DNA of 50,747 bases, from positions 1 to 50,747 of the forward strand of contig CALUGX010000004.1 of NCBI GenBank assembly GCA_944320285.1. Reading direction: 5' to 3'. This document shows positions 41,899 to 50,747 of the stretch, piece by piece. The translations under genes and the position numbers were made by a program. Origin of the DNA: an uncultured Prevotella sp. GTDB lineage: Bacteria; Bacteroidota; Bacteroidia; Bacteroidales; Bacteroidaceae. The notes under the pieces are model-generated. The model ran no database searches, was not told the origin of the DNA, and saw only the letters and a program-made list of their open reading frames with translations. Numbering within the stretch: the first letter of the stretch is position 1; each line of letters opens with the position of its first letter.

Positions 41899-42773
41899 GC
41901 ATCAAGCCGTTTTTCAAATCATACGACAGAACGTTTACATTGTTGCTGGGCGACAACCTGCAACTACTTAAACAGTTCGACTTCAAGTTTGACATGATTT
42001 TCTCCGACCCGCCTTATTTCCTTTCAAACGGCGGCATAAGCGTGCAAAGCGGCAAAGTTGTATGTGTTGACAAAGGCGAATGGGACAAGTACGGTTCAGC
42101 CGACTATGTTGACAAATTCAACCATGAATGGCTTAGATTATGCAGAGACAAACTGAAAGACAACGGAACTATTTGGATTAGCGGCACTTATCACAACATC
42201 TTCTCCATAGCCCGCCAGCTCACAGAGCTGGGTTATAAAATACTGAACGTCATAACATGGGTCAAGACAAACCCACCACCAAACATATCATGCCGCTATT
42301 TCACATTCTCAACGGAATTCATAATCTGGGCAAGAAAGTCACACCAAAAAGCACACTTCTACAACTACGAGCTTATGAAAAAGCTCAACGGAGGCAAGCA
42401 AATGACCGATGTGTGGCAACTGCCGGCCATAGCACGCTGGGAAAAATCTTGTGGCAAGCATCCTACACAAAAACCTTTGTCGGTGCTTGCGAGGATTATT
42501 CTTGCATCAACAAGCAAAAACGCATGGATTCTCGATCCCTTCACGGGCAGTAGCACAACGGGCATTGCGGCGAATCTGCTTGGCCGCAGGTTTCTCGGAA
42601 TAGACAAAGAAAAAGAATACCTGTCATTGAGTGAAAGCAGGAAGCATGAAATCGAGAATATAAAAAATGCCATAGAATTCAGAAAAAAAATAAAAGACAT
42701 TACCTGTACCGAAGATAACCATACAGAAATTTTAGGTGAAACAGACATTGAAAGTTACGATTTACCATTTTAA
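41895..42773 (+). CDS. DNA methyltransferase, beta class (DpnA-like)
   Basis: The 292-residue protein has the permuted order of beta-class N4/N6 methyltransferases: catalytic DPPY at residues 38-41 (FSDPPYFLSNGGISVQSGK) first, then the target-recognition region, then HPTQKPLSVLARII and the SAM motif DPFTGSSTTG from residue 214. It is close to DpnA of the DpnII system, which also methylates GATC, including in single-stranded DNA. The order methylase-nuclease-methylase is that of MboI. Confidence 0.92.
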   Translation: MSIKPFFKSYDRTFTLLLGDNLQLLKQFDFKFDMIFSDPPYFLSNGGISVQSGKVVCVDKGEWDKYGSADYVDKFNHEWLRLCRDKLKDNGTIWISGTYHNIFSIARQLTELGYKILNVITWVKTNPPPNISCRYFTFSTEFIIWARKSHQKAHFYNYELMKKLNGGKQMTDVWQLPAIARWEKSCGKHPTQKPLSVLARIILASTSKNAWILDPFTGSSTTGIAANLLGRRFLGIDKEKEYLSLSESRKHEIENIKNAIEFRKKIKDITCTEDNHTEILGETDIESYDLPF

Positions 42774-42974
42774 AATTACACACAACAAAACCTTTCAGCA
42801 CATACTCTTAATAAAATTAGGTAATAATAGGCAGACAACCAAACACTTACCCATTATTATATCAATCACCTTGCAAAAAAATCTTTCATGCAGCCACACC
42901 ACAAGACAACCTGCGACATGGGTACTGGTATAGACTGTCACAGCAGCAGAACGAAAGGAATAAAAGCGAAAAAA

Positions 42975-43006
42975 TTTGGCTCGTAACGATAAAACGATTA
43001 ATTTTG
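42975..43006 (+). promoter_or_regulatory. Promoter of the cysE gene
   Basis: TTTG at 42975-42978 and TAATTTTG at 42999-43006 are 20 bp apart; the start codon is at 43031. Confidence 0.75.
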
Positions 43007-43030
43007 CAGACAATATAGATTTAACATTTG

Positions 43031-43933
43031 ATGAGTACCGAACACTTGACGCAAATTCTCGCCGAGACAACTGAAAAGCTGTCACAGCATGAGTCGTTGA
43101 ATGAGCTGCGCCACCAACACCGCGACGGCGACCCCCTGCCTTCGGGAAAGGCACTGAAAGAAATTATCGAGCTGGCACGCTCGGTGCTTTTCCCCGGCTT
43201 CTACGGCAAGTCTACGGTAAACACAACAACCCTGAAATACCACATCGGCGTCAAAATAGAACGTATGCACCACCTGCTCACGGAACAAGTGCTGGCCGGC
43301 CTGTGCTTCATGGACGCCGAGGGCGTGGCCGCAGGCATTCCCCTCTACCGCCGCCCGCAGGCCGAAGAGACGGCAGCCAAGCTGATAGAGAGCCTGCCGG
43401 CGATACGCAGCGTGTTAGCAACAGACGTAGAGGCGGCATACAACGGCGACCCGGCCGCCGAGAGCAAGGGCGAAATTATATCGTGCTACCCCGTCATCAA
43501 GGCTCTCGTGAACTACCGCATAGCCCACGAATTAGTGAAGCTCGGTGTGCCGCTGATACCGCGCATCATCACCGAAATGGCTCACTCCGAGACCGGAATA
43601 GACATTCACCCCGCGGCGGAGATTGGACACCACTTCACCATAGACCACGGCACAGGAGTAGTGATCGGGGCTACGTGCATCATCGGCAACAACGTTAAGC
43701 TGTACCAAGGCGTAACATTGGGAGCCAAGAGTTTCCCGCTCGACGACAACGGTAACCCCATCAAGGGCATACCGCGCCACCCTATACTCGAAGATGACGT
43801 GATTGTCTACTCTAACGCAACCATCCTCGGCCGCATAACAATCGGCAAGGGTTGCATCGTGGGAGCCAATATCTGGGTGACGGAAGATATGGCGCCAATG
43901 TCGAAAAAAGTAAAAAAAGGAGAGAAGGAGTAA
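43031..43933 (+). CDS. cysE: Serine O-acetyltransferase
   Basis: The protein has 300 residues; ATG 43031 is preferred over the TTG one codon before it. The long helical N-terminal half is typical of CysE/EpsC. The C-terminal left-handed beta-helix contains GIDIHPAAEIGHHFTIDHGTG (split: GIDIHPAAEIGHHF), with the active-site His residues, and VVIGATCIIGNNVKLYQGVTLG. It makes O-acetylserine for cysteine synthesis. The gene resumes the chromosomal base composition after the restriction island. Confidence 0.93.
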   Translation: MSTEHLTQILAETTEKLSQHESLNELRHQHRDGDPLPSGKALKEIIELARSVLFPGFYGKSTVNTTTLKYHIGVKIERMHHLLTEQVLAGLCFMDAEGVAAGIPLYRRPQAEETAAKLIESLPAIRSVLATDVEAAYNGDPAAESKGEIISCYPVIKALVNYRIAHELVKLGVPLIPRIITEMAHSETGIDIHPAAEIGHHFTIDHGTGVVIGATCIIGNNVKLYQGVTLGAKSFPLDDNGNPIKGIPRHPILEDDVIVYSNATILGRITIGKGCIVGANIWVTEDMAPMSKKVKKGEKE

Positions 43934-44083
43934 GGGAAATAAAGAATAATGAGAAATGCCACCGGCCGCATGAAAAGCCGTATGGAGTTTCATCACATTC
44001 AAAACAGAATGTCGAAACATATATCCTTACACCTTCCGTCTTACTCCGTCCAACCTGAAAAACGAATAATCACAAACACAATA

Positions 44084-45613
44084 ATGGAACAAGAATTTGA
44101 ACTCATCGCCAAAACATTCATGGGACTTGAGCCCGTCTTGGCAAAAGAGCTTACGCAATTAGGAGCTAACAACGTGCAGATTGGCCGCAGGATGGTGTCG
44201 TTCACGGGCGACAAGGAACTGATGTACCGTGCGAACTTCAGCCTGCATACGGCCATAAGGGTAATAAAACCCATCAAGCACTTCAAGGCACAGTCGGCCG
44301 ACGACGTGTATGAAGAGGTGAAGAAAATCGACTGGAGCCAATACTTGGACCTGAAAAAGAGCTTCGCCGTTGACTCCGTGGTTTTCTCCGACGAGTTCCG
44401 CCACTCTAAGTTCGTGTCATACAAGGTGAAAGACGCCATCGTTGACCAGTTCCGCGAGAAGACCGGCCAGCGCCCCAACATCTCCGTGGCCAACCCTGAT
44501 ATACGCCTGAATATGCACATAGCCGAAGACCGCTGCACGCTCTCTCTTGACTCAAGTGGCGAAAGCCTGCACCGCCGAGGCTACAGACAGGAATCTGTGG
44601 AGGCTCCGCTCAACGAGGTGCTCGCCGCCGGCATGATACTCATGACGGGCTGGCATGGCGAAACTGACTTCATCGACCCCATGTGTGGCTCAGGCACGCT
44701 GCTTATCGAGGCCGCGCTCATAGCCCGCAACATGGCTCCGGGCGTGTTCCGCAAAGAATATGCCTTTGAGAAATGGCCCGACTTCGACGCCGAACTGTTC
44801 GACCGCATATATAACGACGACTCGCAGGAACGCGAGTTCACACACCACATCTACGGCTACGACATCGACCCGAAAGCCGTGCAAAAAGCCAGTCTGAACG
44901 TGCGCGCCGCCGGACTGACGAAGGATGTCAGCGTAGAATTGGCCGACTTCAAGAACTTCAAGCAGCCTGTCGACAAGGCAATTATGGTGACCAACCCGCC
45001 ATACGGCGAACGCATATCCACCCCGGACCTGCTCGGCACTTACCGCATGATCGGCGAAACGCTCAAACACAAGTTCAAGGACAACGACGCCTGGGTGCTG
45101 AGTTACCGCGAAGAATGCTTCGACCAGATAGGCCTGAAACCGTCGATAAAAATACCGCTCTACAACGGTTCGCTTGAATGCGAGTTCCGCAAGTACCAGA
45201 TTTTCGAGGGTAAGTTAAGCGATTTCAGAGGCGCAGGCAACATCCTCAAAACTGAAGAGGAGAAGAAGGTGATGGCCGAGAAGCACCGCTTCAAGGAAAA
45301 CCGCGACTTCAAAAAACGGCTTGCCGAAGCTGAAGACAACGAAGAGGGTGACATCCGCACATTCAAGCTGCATAAATTTGAATTTGACGGACGTGGCTCA
45401 CGCGACCGTGAACGCAGACGCGACGACCGCGACAGACGCGATTACGGACGCGGACGTCGTGACGACCACGACCGTGAAGAGCGCAGCTACAGTCGCGGCC
45501 GACGTGACTTTGACGACCGTGGAGGGAGGAACGACCGCCGTGGAGGACACGACTTCAAGGGTAGCAGGAACAGAAAGGATTACGGCAAGAAAGGCAGAAG
45601 ATATGACGAGTAA
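44084..45613 (+). CDS. THUMP-domain 23S rRNA guanine-N2 methyltransferase with Arg/Asp/Gly tail
   Basis: The protein has 509 residues from ATG 44084 (MEQEFELIAKTFMGLEPVLA, the normal N-terminus); the frame is open 45 codons further up without support. A ferredoxin-like/THUMP region (residues about 1-155) is followed by a Rossmann methyltransferase with SAM motif DPMCGSGTLLIEAA and catalytic NPPY at 304-307. This matches RlmL-type enzymes. The last about 75 residues are a disordered tail of Arg, Asp and Gly repeats (DRERRRDDRDRRDYGRGRRD), likely RNA binding. The stop overlaps the next gene by 11 nt. Confidence 0.9.
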   Translation: MEQEFELIAKTFMGLEPVLAKELTQLGANNVQIGRRMVSFTGDKELMYRANFSLHTAIRVIKPIKHFKAQSADDVYEEVKKIDWSQYLDLKKSFAVDSVVFSDEFRHSKFVSYKVKDAIVDQFREKTGQRPNISVANPDIRLNMHIAEDRCTLSLDSSGESLHRRGYRQESVEAPLNEVLAAGMILMTGWHGETDFIDPMCGSGTLLIEAALIARNMAPGVFRKEYAFEKWPDFDAELFDRIYNDDSQEREFTHHIYGYDIDPKAVQKASLNVRAAGLTKDVSVELADFKNFKQPVDKAIMVTNPPYGERISTPDLLGTYRMIGETLKHKFKDNDAWVLSYREECFDQIGLKPSIKIPLYNGSLECEFRKYQIFEGKLSDFRGAGNILKTEEEKKVMAEKHRFKENRDFKKRLAEAEDNEEGDIRTFKLHKFEFDGRGSRDRERRRDDRDRRDYGRGRRDDHDREERSYSRGRRDFDDRGGRNDRRGGHDFKGSRNRKDYGKKGRRYDE

Positions 45614-47816
45614 AGCAAATAACGGCATATTACAACGCGCCAAGATATGCGTCTTGGTAATGTTGGCAACGTTCACAGGAATGACGGCAAACGCACAGAA
45701 CCGCAAGTTTACGCTCGAAGACCTCAACTTCGGCGGCAATAACTATCACAACATGATACCGGGGAACAGGTATTTGGCGTGGTGGGGCGACCAACTTGTG
45801 CGCCTTGACGTGGAAGAATGTTACACCGTGAACAAGAAAACAGGCGAGGAGAAACTGCTATTCACACTCGACGACGTCAACAAATGGGCCGGGACAAAAG
45901 CTGACAGCGCAAAAATCCACCACCTGTTGTACGCCTCGTTCCCCTACCCCGACAAGCCCATTGTGCTCATCGGACGTAAAAATGAGCGGCTGCTCATCGA
46001 CTTCAAGGCAAAGAAAACAGTCTGGAAACAAAAGGCCGAAGGTGAGACGCACGCCGACTGGAACGCACATTCTCGCGCCGTGGCTTTCGTAAAGAATGAA
46101 AATCTCTATGTAACCGACGCTGAAGGCACCACCCGCAAACTGACGACCGACGGCAGCCACGACATAGTTTACGGGCAAAGCGTCCACCGTGACGAGTTTG
46201 GTATATACAAAGGAACATTCTGGAGCAACAACGGCGAGAAGCTCGCCTTCTACCGTATGGACCAAAGCATGGTGCCCGACTATCCCCTGGTGGACATCGA
46301 CACGCGCATAGCCACACTGCAACCGACGAAATATCCTATGGCGGGAGAGGCCAGCCATAAGGTTACCGTGGGCGTCTACGACCTGACGACAGGCAAGACT
46401 GTCTACCTGAAAGCTGGCGACCCGACCGACCGTTACTTCACAAACATAGCATGGAGCCCCACCGATGAGGCGGTTTACATGATAGAAGTCAACCGCGACC
46501 AGACCGATATGGAGCTGGTGAAATACGACGCAACAACAGGCGAAAAGCTGTCCACTTTATATAAAGAGCACCACGACAAGTACGTGCATCCTGTCACCCC
46601 GATAACCTTCTTACCGTGGGACACCGACAAGTTCATACTGCAAAGCGAGAAAGACGGCTACAACCACCTCTACCTTTTCAACACAAAAGGCGAACAGCTG
46701 AAGCAAATCACAAGCGGCAAATGGGTTGTGCTGGAGCTTGTCGGCTTTAATCCTGAAGCTAAAACAGCGATTATCGTTTCAACGGAATGCAGCCCGATAC
46801 AGAATAACATATATGCCGTTAACATTGAGACAGGCAAGCGGACACTTCTTGACGACGGCCTCGGAATGCACGCGGCAGCGTTCGGCGACGGTCGACACCG
46901 CACAGCAATGCTTTCAGCTTCAGGCAAATACGCCTTTGACAAATACTCAGAGCCGGATGTTCCACGCAACATCGACATCATAAATACGGAAAAGGCGGAG
47001 CGCATAAACTACTTCACCGCCGAAAACCCGTGGGCCGGATACGACGTGCCCGAATATTCATGCGGCACACTGAAGGCTGCTGACGGAGTGACGGACTTGT
47101 ATTACCGCATGGTGAAACCCGTAAATTTCGACCCCAATAAGAAATATCCTACCGTGGTTTACGTGTACGGCGGTCCCGGAATACGCAACGTAGAGGCGAG
47201 CTGGCACTACGCAAGCCGCAGCTGGGAGACTTATATGGCACAAAAAGGATACCTGCTTTTCATCCTCGACAACCGCGGTTCATGCGACCGTGGACGCGAC
47301 TTCGAGCAGGCGACATTCCGTCACCTCGGCATTGAAGAAATGAAAGACCAGATGAAGGGAGTAGAATTCCTGAAATCATTAGCCTACGTTGACACCACGC
47401 GGATGGGCGTGCACGGATGGAGTTTCGGCGGATACATGACGACATCGCTCATGACTACCTATCCCGACGTATTCAAAGTGGGCGTAGCCGGAGGGCCTGT
47501 GATTGACTGGAAGTGGTACGAGGTGATGTACGGAGAGCGTTATATGGACACACCGCAGACAAACCCGGAAGGCTACGCCGAGACAAGCCTCATCAACAAG
47601 GCAAAGAACCTGAAAGGCAAGTTGCAAATAATCATCGGCACGGACGACCCCACCGTTGTGCCGCAACACGCCTTGGCGTTCATCAAGAAATGCAACGAAG
47701 TAGGCACATACCCTGACTTTTACGTATATCCGGGCGAAGGGCACAACATGATGGGGCATTACAGCGTACACCTGCATGAAAGGATTACGCAATATTTTGA
47801 GGAGTTTTTGAAGTAA
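45603..47816 (+). CDS. S9-family dipeptidyl-peptidase IV-like protease
   Basis: The protein has 737 residues from ATG 45603; the frame is open another 94 codons but that part only reads the Arg-rich tail of the previous gene in another frame. A signal peptide (ICVLVMLATFTGMTANAQ) directs it to the periplasm. An eight-bladed DPP-IV propeller (about residues 30-480) is followed by the alpha/beta hydrolase domain with catalytic S607 in GWSFGGYM, Asp in IIGTDDPTV and His in GEGHNMMGH. It cuts Xaa-Pro or related dipeptides from peptide N-termini, supporting peptide feeding. Confidence 0.92.
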   Translation: MTSKANNGILQRAKICVLVMLATFTGMTANAQNRKFTLEDLNFGGNNYHNMIPGNRYLAWWGDQLVRLDVEECYTVNKKTGEEKLLFTLDDVNKWAGTKADSAKIHHLLYASFPYPDKPIVLIGRKNERLLIDFKAKKTVWKQKAEGETHADWNAHSRAVAFVKNENLYVTDAEGTTRKLTTDGSHDIVYGQSVHRDEFGIYKGTFWSNNGEKLAFYRMDQSMVPDYPLVDIDTRIATLQPTKYPMAGEASHKVTVGVYDLTTGKTVYLKAGDPTDRYFTNIAWSPTDEAVYMIEVNRDQTDMELVKYDATTGEKLSTLYKEHHDKYVHPVTPITFLPWDTDKFILQSEKDGYNHLYLFNTKGEQLKQITSGKWVVLELVGFNPEAKTAIIVSTECSPIQNNIYAVNIETGKRTLLDDGLGMHAAAFGDGRHRTAMLSASGKYAFDKYSEPDVPRNIDIINTEKAERINYFTAENPWAGYDVPEYSCGTLKAADGVTDLYYRMVKPVNFDPNKKYPTVVYVYGGPGIRNVEASWHYASRSWETYMAQKGYLLFILDNRGSCDRGRDFEQATFRHLGIEEMKDQMKGVEFLKSLAYVDTTRMGVHGWSFGGYMTTSLMTTYPDVFKVGVAGGPVIDWKWYEVMYGERYMDTPQTNPEGYAETSLINKAKNLKGKLQIIIGTDDPTVVPQHALAFIKKCNEVGTYPDFYVYPGEGHNMMGHYSVHLHERITQYFEEFLK

Positions 47817-47880
47817 AAACAACGCCACAGGCCACATTGAACCGTGGCTGGGGATAATAACTTAAAATACATATTCAAGA

Positions 47881-49149
47881 ATGAAAATATTACTGTTAGG
47901 CAGCGGAGGGCGCGAGCACGCCTTAGCATGGAAGATTGCCCAAAGCCCGAAAGTCAGCAAATTGTACATCGCTCCGGGCAATGCGGGCACGGCAAACGTG
48001 GGCGAAAACGTAGATATCAAGGCCGACGACTTCGACAAGTTGAAAGACTTTGCCGTGGCAAATGGCGTTGACATGGTAGTGGTAGGCCCCGAAGACCCGT
48101 TGGTAAAGGGCATCTACGACGACTTCAAAAGCGACGGGCGCACTAAGGGAATACCTGTAATAGGCCCGTCAAAAGCCGGTGCCCGGCTCGAAGGTTCAAA
48201 GGACTTTGCCAAAGGCTTCATGCAAAGGCACAACATCCCAACGGCCAAATACAAGACATTCAACGGCACTACGCTTGACGAAGGACTGCGTTTCCTCGAA
48301 ACATTGCAGCCTCCCTACGTACTGAAAGCCGACGGTCTGTGTGCCGGCAAAGGTGTGCTGATAGTGCCTACGCTTGACGAAGCAAAGAAAGAACTGCGCG
48401 AGATGCTCGGCGGAATGTTCGGTAATGCGTCGGCAAACGTAGTAATCGAAGAGTTCCTGAGCGGCATAGAATGCTCCGTCTTCGTTCTTACCGACGGCAA
48501 GAACTACAAAATCCTGCCCGAAGCCAAGGACTACAAACGCATTGGCGAAGGCGACACCGGCCTCAACACTGGCGGGATGGGCAGCGTGACTCCCGTTCCG
48601 TTTGCCACAAAGGAATGGATACAGAAGGTGGAAGACCGCATTATCCGCCCCACGGTGGACGGCCTTGCAGAGGAAGGATTGGAATATAAGGGCTTTATAT
48701 TCTTCGGACTTATCAACGTAAACGGCGACCCGATGGTGATAGAATACAACTGTCGCATGGGCGACCCGGAAACAGAGAGCGTGATGCTCCGCCTGAAGAG
48801 CGACATCGTAGACCTGTTCGAGGGCGTGGCCTGTGGCGACCTTGACAAGCGCGCCATAGAGTTCGACCCCCGCGCGGCTGTCTGCGTGATGCTCGTCAGC
48901 GGCGGTTATCCCGAAAAATACGCCAAGGGCTACCCCATCACCGGCATCGACGACGTGGAGGGCAGCATCGTGTTCCACTCCGGCACGGCCCTGAAAGACG
49001 GCCAAGTAGTCACCGCCGGCGGCCGCGTCATCGCCGTAAGTTCATACGGGAAAGACAAAGAGGAGGCTTTGGCCAAGTCGTTCGCTGAAGCGCAAAAGAT
49101 AAATTTCACCGACAAATACTTCCGTAGCGACATAGGGAAAGACCTTTGA
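47881..49149 (+). CDS. purD: Phosphoribosylamine-glycine ligase
   Basis: The 422-residue protein has the GARS layout: N-terminal [18 protein letters not shown], the ATP-grasp region ([33 protein letters not shown]), [15 protein letters not shown] near the metal site and the C-terminal [11 protein letters not shown]. It catalyses the second step of de novo purine synthesis. No other pur genes are in the window. A long inverted repeat follows the stop. Confidence 0.96.
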   Translation: MKILLLGSGGREHALAWKIAQSPKVSKLYIAPGNAGTANVGENVDIKADDFDKLKDFAVANGVDMVVVGPEDPLVKGIYDDFKSDGRTKGIPVIGPSKAGARLEGSKDFAKGFMQRHNIPTAKYKTFNGTTLDEGLRFLETLQPPYVLKADGLCAGKGVLIVPTLDEAKKELREMLGGMFGNASANVVIEEFLSGIECSVFVLTDGKNYKILPEAKDYKRIGEGDTGLNTGGMGSVTPVPFATKEWIQKVEDRIIRPTVDGLAEEGLEYKGFIFFGLINVNGDPMVIEYNCRMGDPETESVMLRLKSDIVDLFEGVACGDLDKRAIEFDPRAAVCVMLVSGGYPEKYAKGYPITGIDDVEGSIVFHSGTALKDGQVVTAGGRVIAVSSYGKDKEEALAKSFAEAQKINFTDKYFRSDIGKDL

Positions 49150-49151
49150 TA

Positions 49152-49240
49152 ATTAAGAATTAAGAGTTAAGAATTAAGAAAATATGTCTCGTTGAACATT
49201 GTAGGCTGATTTTCTTAATTCTTAACTCTTAATTCTTAAT
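49152..49240. repeat. Heptad-type long inverted repeat (32-bp perfect arms)
   Basis: Arms 49152-49183 and 49209-49240 are perfect complements built from TTAAGAA/TTAAGAG heptads with a 25-nt loop. It begins 2 nt after the purD stop codon. Confidence 0.9.
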
Positions 49241-49263
49241 ATCCCCGATTAACATAAAAAGAA

Positions 49264-50223
49264 GTGAAGCGATTACAAAACAGAATAGCCGAAAGCCGCT
49301 TCGCACTGCCCGTCACGTCGGTTTACGCTGTAGCACTATGGCTTGCGATGTGCGCAGCCGGGTTCAGGCATTACGTCGAACTGGCCGTGTTCGCAGTGGC
49401 GGCTTACTTAATGGCGGAACTGAACAACCGCAACGCACTCATCCGCGTGTACAGCCGAATGGTGTCGTGCACGTTCATCGTGCTCGGCACGATGGCCGCC
49501 CCGCTTTTGGGTAGCCTCGACGTGCTCGCCGTACAACTGTGTTTCATCGCCGCCTACCTGCTGCTCTGCGCCGCCTACCAGGACAAGCGAGCGCAGGGCA
49601 AGATGTTTTACGCCTTTGCATTCATCGGCGCGGCGAGTGTAATTCATCCCCAATCACTGTTTTTCTCACTGGTTTTATGGGTGCTCACCGGCACCAACCT
49701 GATGGCCATGAGCTGGCGTAACTTCTGGGCGTCAGTAATCGGACTGACAATGCCTTACTGGTTCGTGGGCGGATATTGCGCCATAACCGGCGACTTTGGG
49801 ATAGCCATACGACTGATGCACGCCGACTTCTGGAACGTCGCACCCTACTCTGCCGGCATAACCGCCGGTACGGCCGTGACATACGGCATCACGCTACTCG
49901 TGGCGGCGATAGGTGCCATACACTTTCTGCGCAACAGCTACAAGGACAAGATCCGCACGCGCATGATCTATGAAATGCTCATCACGCTGACAGTCTTCAC
50001 CGCTGCCTTGGCCGTGCTGCAACCACAAAACGCCGCCATGCTGACGGCCATACTCACCGTGAACGCATCGGTGCTGGCAGGCCACTTCTTCGCCCTTACC
50101 GCAACGCGGGCTACCAACATTGTCTTCATACTGCTCACGATGCTGGCCGTAGCAGCCACGGCGTTCAACATTCTCGGTTATATGCCCCCTGTAAACAATC
50201 TGTCAACATGGAGTCTCTTATAA
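49264..50223 (+). CDS. Multi-spanning membrane protein (DUF6427-like)
   Basis: The 319-residue protein starts at GTG 49264 and has about nine to ten hydrophobic helices. Visible stretches include VYAVALWLAMCAAGF, HYVELAVFAVAAYLMAEL and TNIVFILLTMLAVAATAFNI. It resembles Bacteroidetes integral membrane proteins grouped as DUF6427, with low certainty. No transport or catalytic motif is seen. It overlaps the following DedA-like gene by 16 nt, so the two are cotranscribed. Confidence 0.75.
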   Translation: MKRLQNRIAESRFALPVTSVYAVALWLAMCAAGFRHYVELAVFAVAAYLMAELNNRNALIRVYSRMVSCTFIVLGTMAAPLLGSLDVLAVQLCFIAAYLLLCAAYQDKRAQGKMFYAFAFIGAASVIHPQSLFFSLVLWVLTGTNLMAMSWRNFWASVIGLTMPYWFVGGYCAITGDFGIAIRLMHADFWNVAPYSAGITAGTAVTYGITLLVAAIGAIHFLRNSYKDKIRTRMIYEMLITLTVFTAALAVLQPQNAAMLTAILTVNASVLAGHFFALTATRATNIVFILLTMLAVAATAFNILGYMPPVNNLSTWSLL

Positions 50224-50660
50224 CAATACTCACCGACTACGGCTACATCGGAATGTTCATCTCGGCCTTCCTCGCCGGCAGCATCTTTCCCCTTAGCAGC
50301 GAGGTGGTAATGCTCGCGCTCATGGCGGCGGGGTTGGACCCTTGGGTGCTGGTGGCCTACGGCACAGTGGGCAATACTCTCGGCAGTATGTTCAACTACT
50401 GGATAGGCACCCTCGGCCGCATGGACTGGATAGAGCGTTACCTACACGTAAAGCCCAAAGACCTCGACCGCGCACGCCGCTTCATGGCCGGGCGCGGGGC
50501 GTGGACGGGCTTCTTTGCCTTCCTGCCCGTAATTGGCGAAGGCATTACGATAGTGCTCGGCCTGATGCGCGCCAACCTCACGCTCACCATTGTGAGCGTC
50601 ACGATAGGCAAATTCGCCCGCTATGCCCTGCTCGCTATTGGCGTAGAAATATTCGTCTGA
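50208..50660 (+). CDS. DedA/YqaA-family (VTT domain) membrane protein
   Basis: The 150-residue protein has the short VTT/SNARE-associated fold of YqaA proteins: re-entrant YGYIGMFISAFLAGSIFPLSSE (split: FISAFLAGSIFPLSSE), GTVGNTLGSMFNYWIGTLGR, and AFLPVIGEGITIVLGLMR. DedA relatives flip lipid carriers or phospholipids, but the short YqaA group is not characterised. A terminator follows. Confidence 0.88.
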   Translation: MESLITILTDYGYIGMFISAFLAGSIFPLSSEVVMLALMAAGLDPWVLVAYGTVGNTLGSMFNYWIGTLGRMDWIERYLHVKPKDLDRARRFMAGRGAWTGFFAFLPVIGEGITIVLGLMRANLTLTIVSVTIGKFARYALLAIGVEIFV

Positions 50661-50675
50661 TAATCAATGACTTAC

Positions 50676-50730
50676 AAAAGAGAGTGTATCAAATTGAGAA
50701 ATATTTGATTCACTCTCTTTTTCATTTTGT
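50676..50730 (+). terminator. Intrinsic terminator after the DedA-like gene
   Basis: AAAAGAGAGTG and ATCAAAT pair with ATTTGAT and CACTCTCTTTT across an 8-nt loop, with one mismatch, followed by TTCATTTTG. Confidence 0.8.
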
Positions 50731-50747
50731 CTGGTATAAAAAAATCA

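Noticed and set aside
43949-44083. N-terminal 45-codon extension of the THUMP methyltransferase
   Set aside because: It has no family resemblance, whereas MEQEFELIAKTF at 44084 is the typical start.
45321-45602. N-terminal 94-codon extension of the S9 peptidase
   Set aside because: It reads the Arg-rich tail of the preceding gene in another frame, giving Ala/Thr/Val low-complexity sequence. A normal signal peptide begins at 45603.

Overview
The window looks like a chromosomal segment from a Bacteroidota bacterium, most likely Prevotellaceae. Evidence read in the sequence: promoters of the Bacteroidetes type (-33 TTTG, 19-21 bp, -7 TAnnTTTG) in front of many genes, weak Shine-Dalgarno signals, lipoproteins with Cys-Ser-Asp-rich surface-export signals, DUF5686 and DUF4230 families, a BtuG-type vitamin B12 system and a mid-range GC content. 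No rRNA, tRNA, CRISPR array, integrase or transposase was recognised. Species assignment is inference.

Layout. 1-5400 (minus strand) is a cobalamin-riboswitch-controlled B12 uptake locus: riboswitch, btuB, a btuG-like beta-propeller lipoprotein, a second surface lipoprotein, and the start of a further secreted protein cut by the window edge. 5.8-13.2 kb (plus) carries an M3 peptidase, a dCMP deaminase overlapping an S41 protease, 5-formyl-THF cyclo-ligase and a phosphate transporter with a cytoplasmic PhoU-like tail. 13.4-17.2 kb has a GIN-domain lipoprotein and two tandemly duplicated surface lipoproteins. 17.4-23.2 kb is a tightly coupled five-gene operon: sugar/alcohol-phosphate nucleotidyltransferase, ATP-grasp ligase, CDP-alcohol phosphotransferase, HAD phosphatase and a DUF5686 outer-membrane protein. 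I read it as an uncharacterised lipid-headgroup or envelope-decoration pathway. 23.3-28.7 kb has a thioesterase, an autoregulated LacI-family repressor, DUF721-recF (minus) divergent from a TPR protein-ribH, and xth. 28.9-35.6 kb (minus) is a TolC-HlyD-ABC-ABC-permease-permease efflux operon, divergent from an AraC regulator. 36.8-39.6 kb has a small lipoprotein, two DUF4230 genes and an ArsG/CcdA-like permease. 40.1-42.8 kb is an AT-rich type II restriction-modification island of MboI/DpnII layout. 43.0-50.7 kb has cysE, an rRNA methyltransferase with an Arg/Asp/Gly tail, a DPP-IV-like peptidase, purD, a membrane protein and a DedA/YqaA-like protein.

Between the genes lie several repeat families. 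The most striking is a set of six arrays of a 22-bp unit, each unit being a 19-bp dyad (consensus GCAAAAGGnnnCCTTTTGC plus a 3-bp spacer), found only between genes. A second family is long perfect inverted repeats of 30-35 bp built from TTAAGAG/TTAAGAA heptads at gene ends. A third is a perfect 30-bp G/C-rich inverted repeat. GATC, the site expected for the restriction island, occurs only about 17 times in 50.7 kb by my hand count, a strong depletion.
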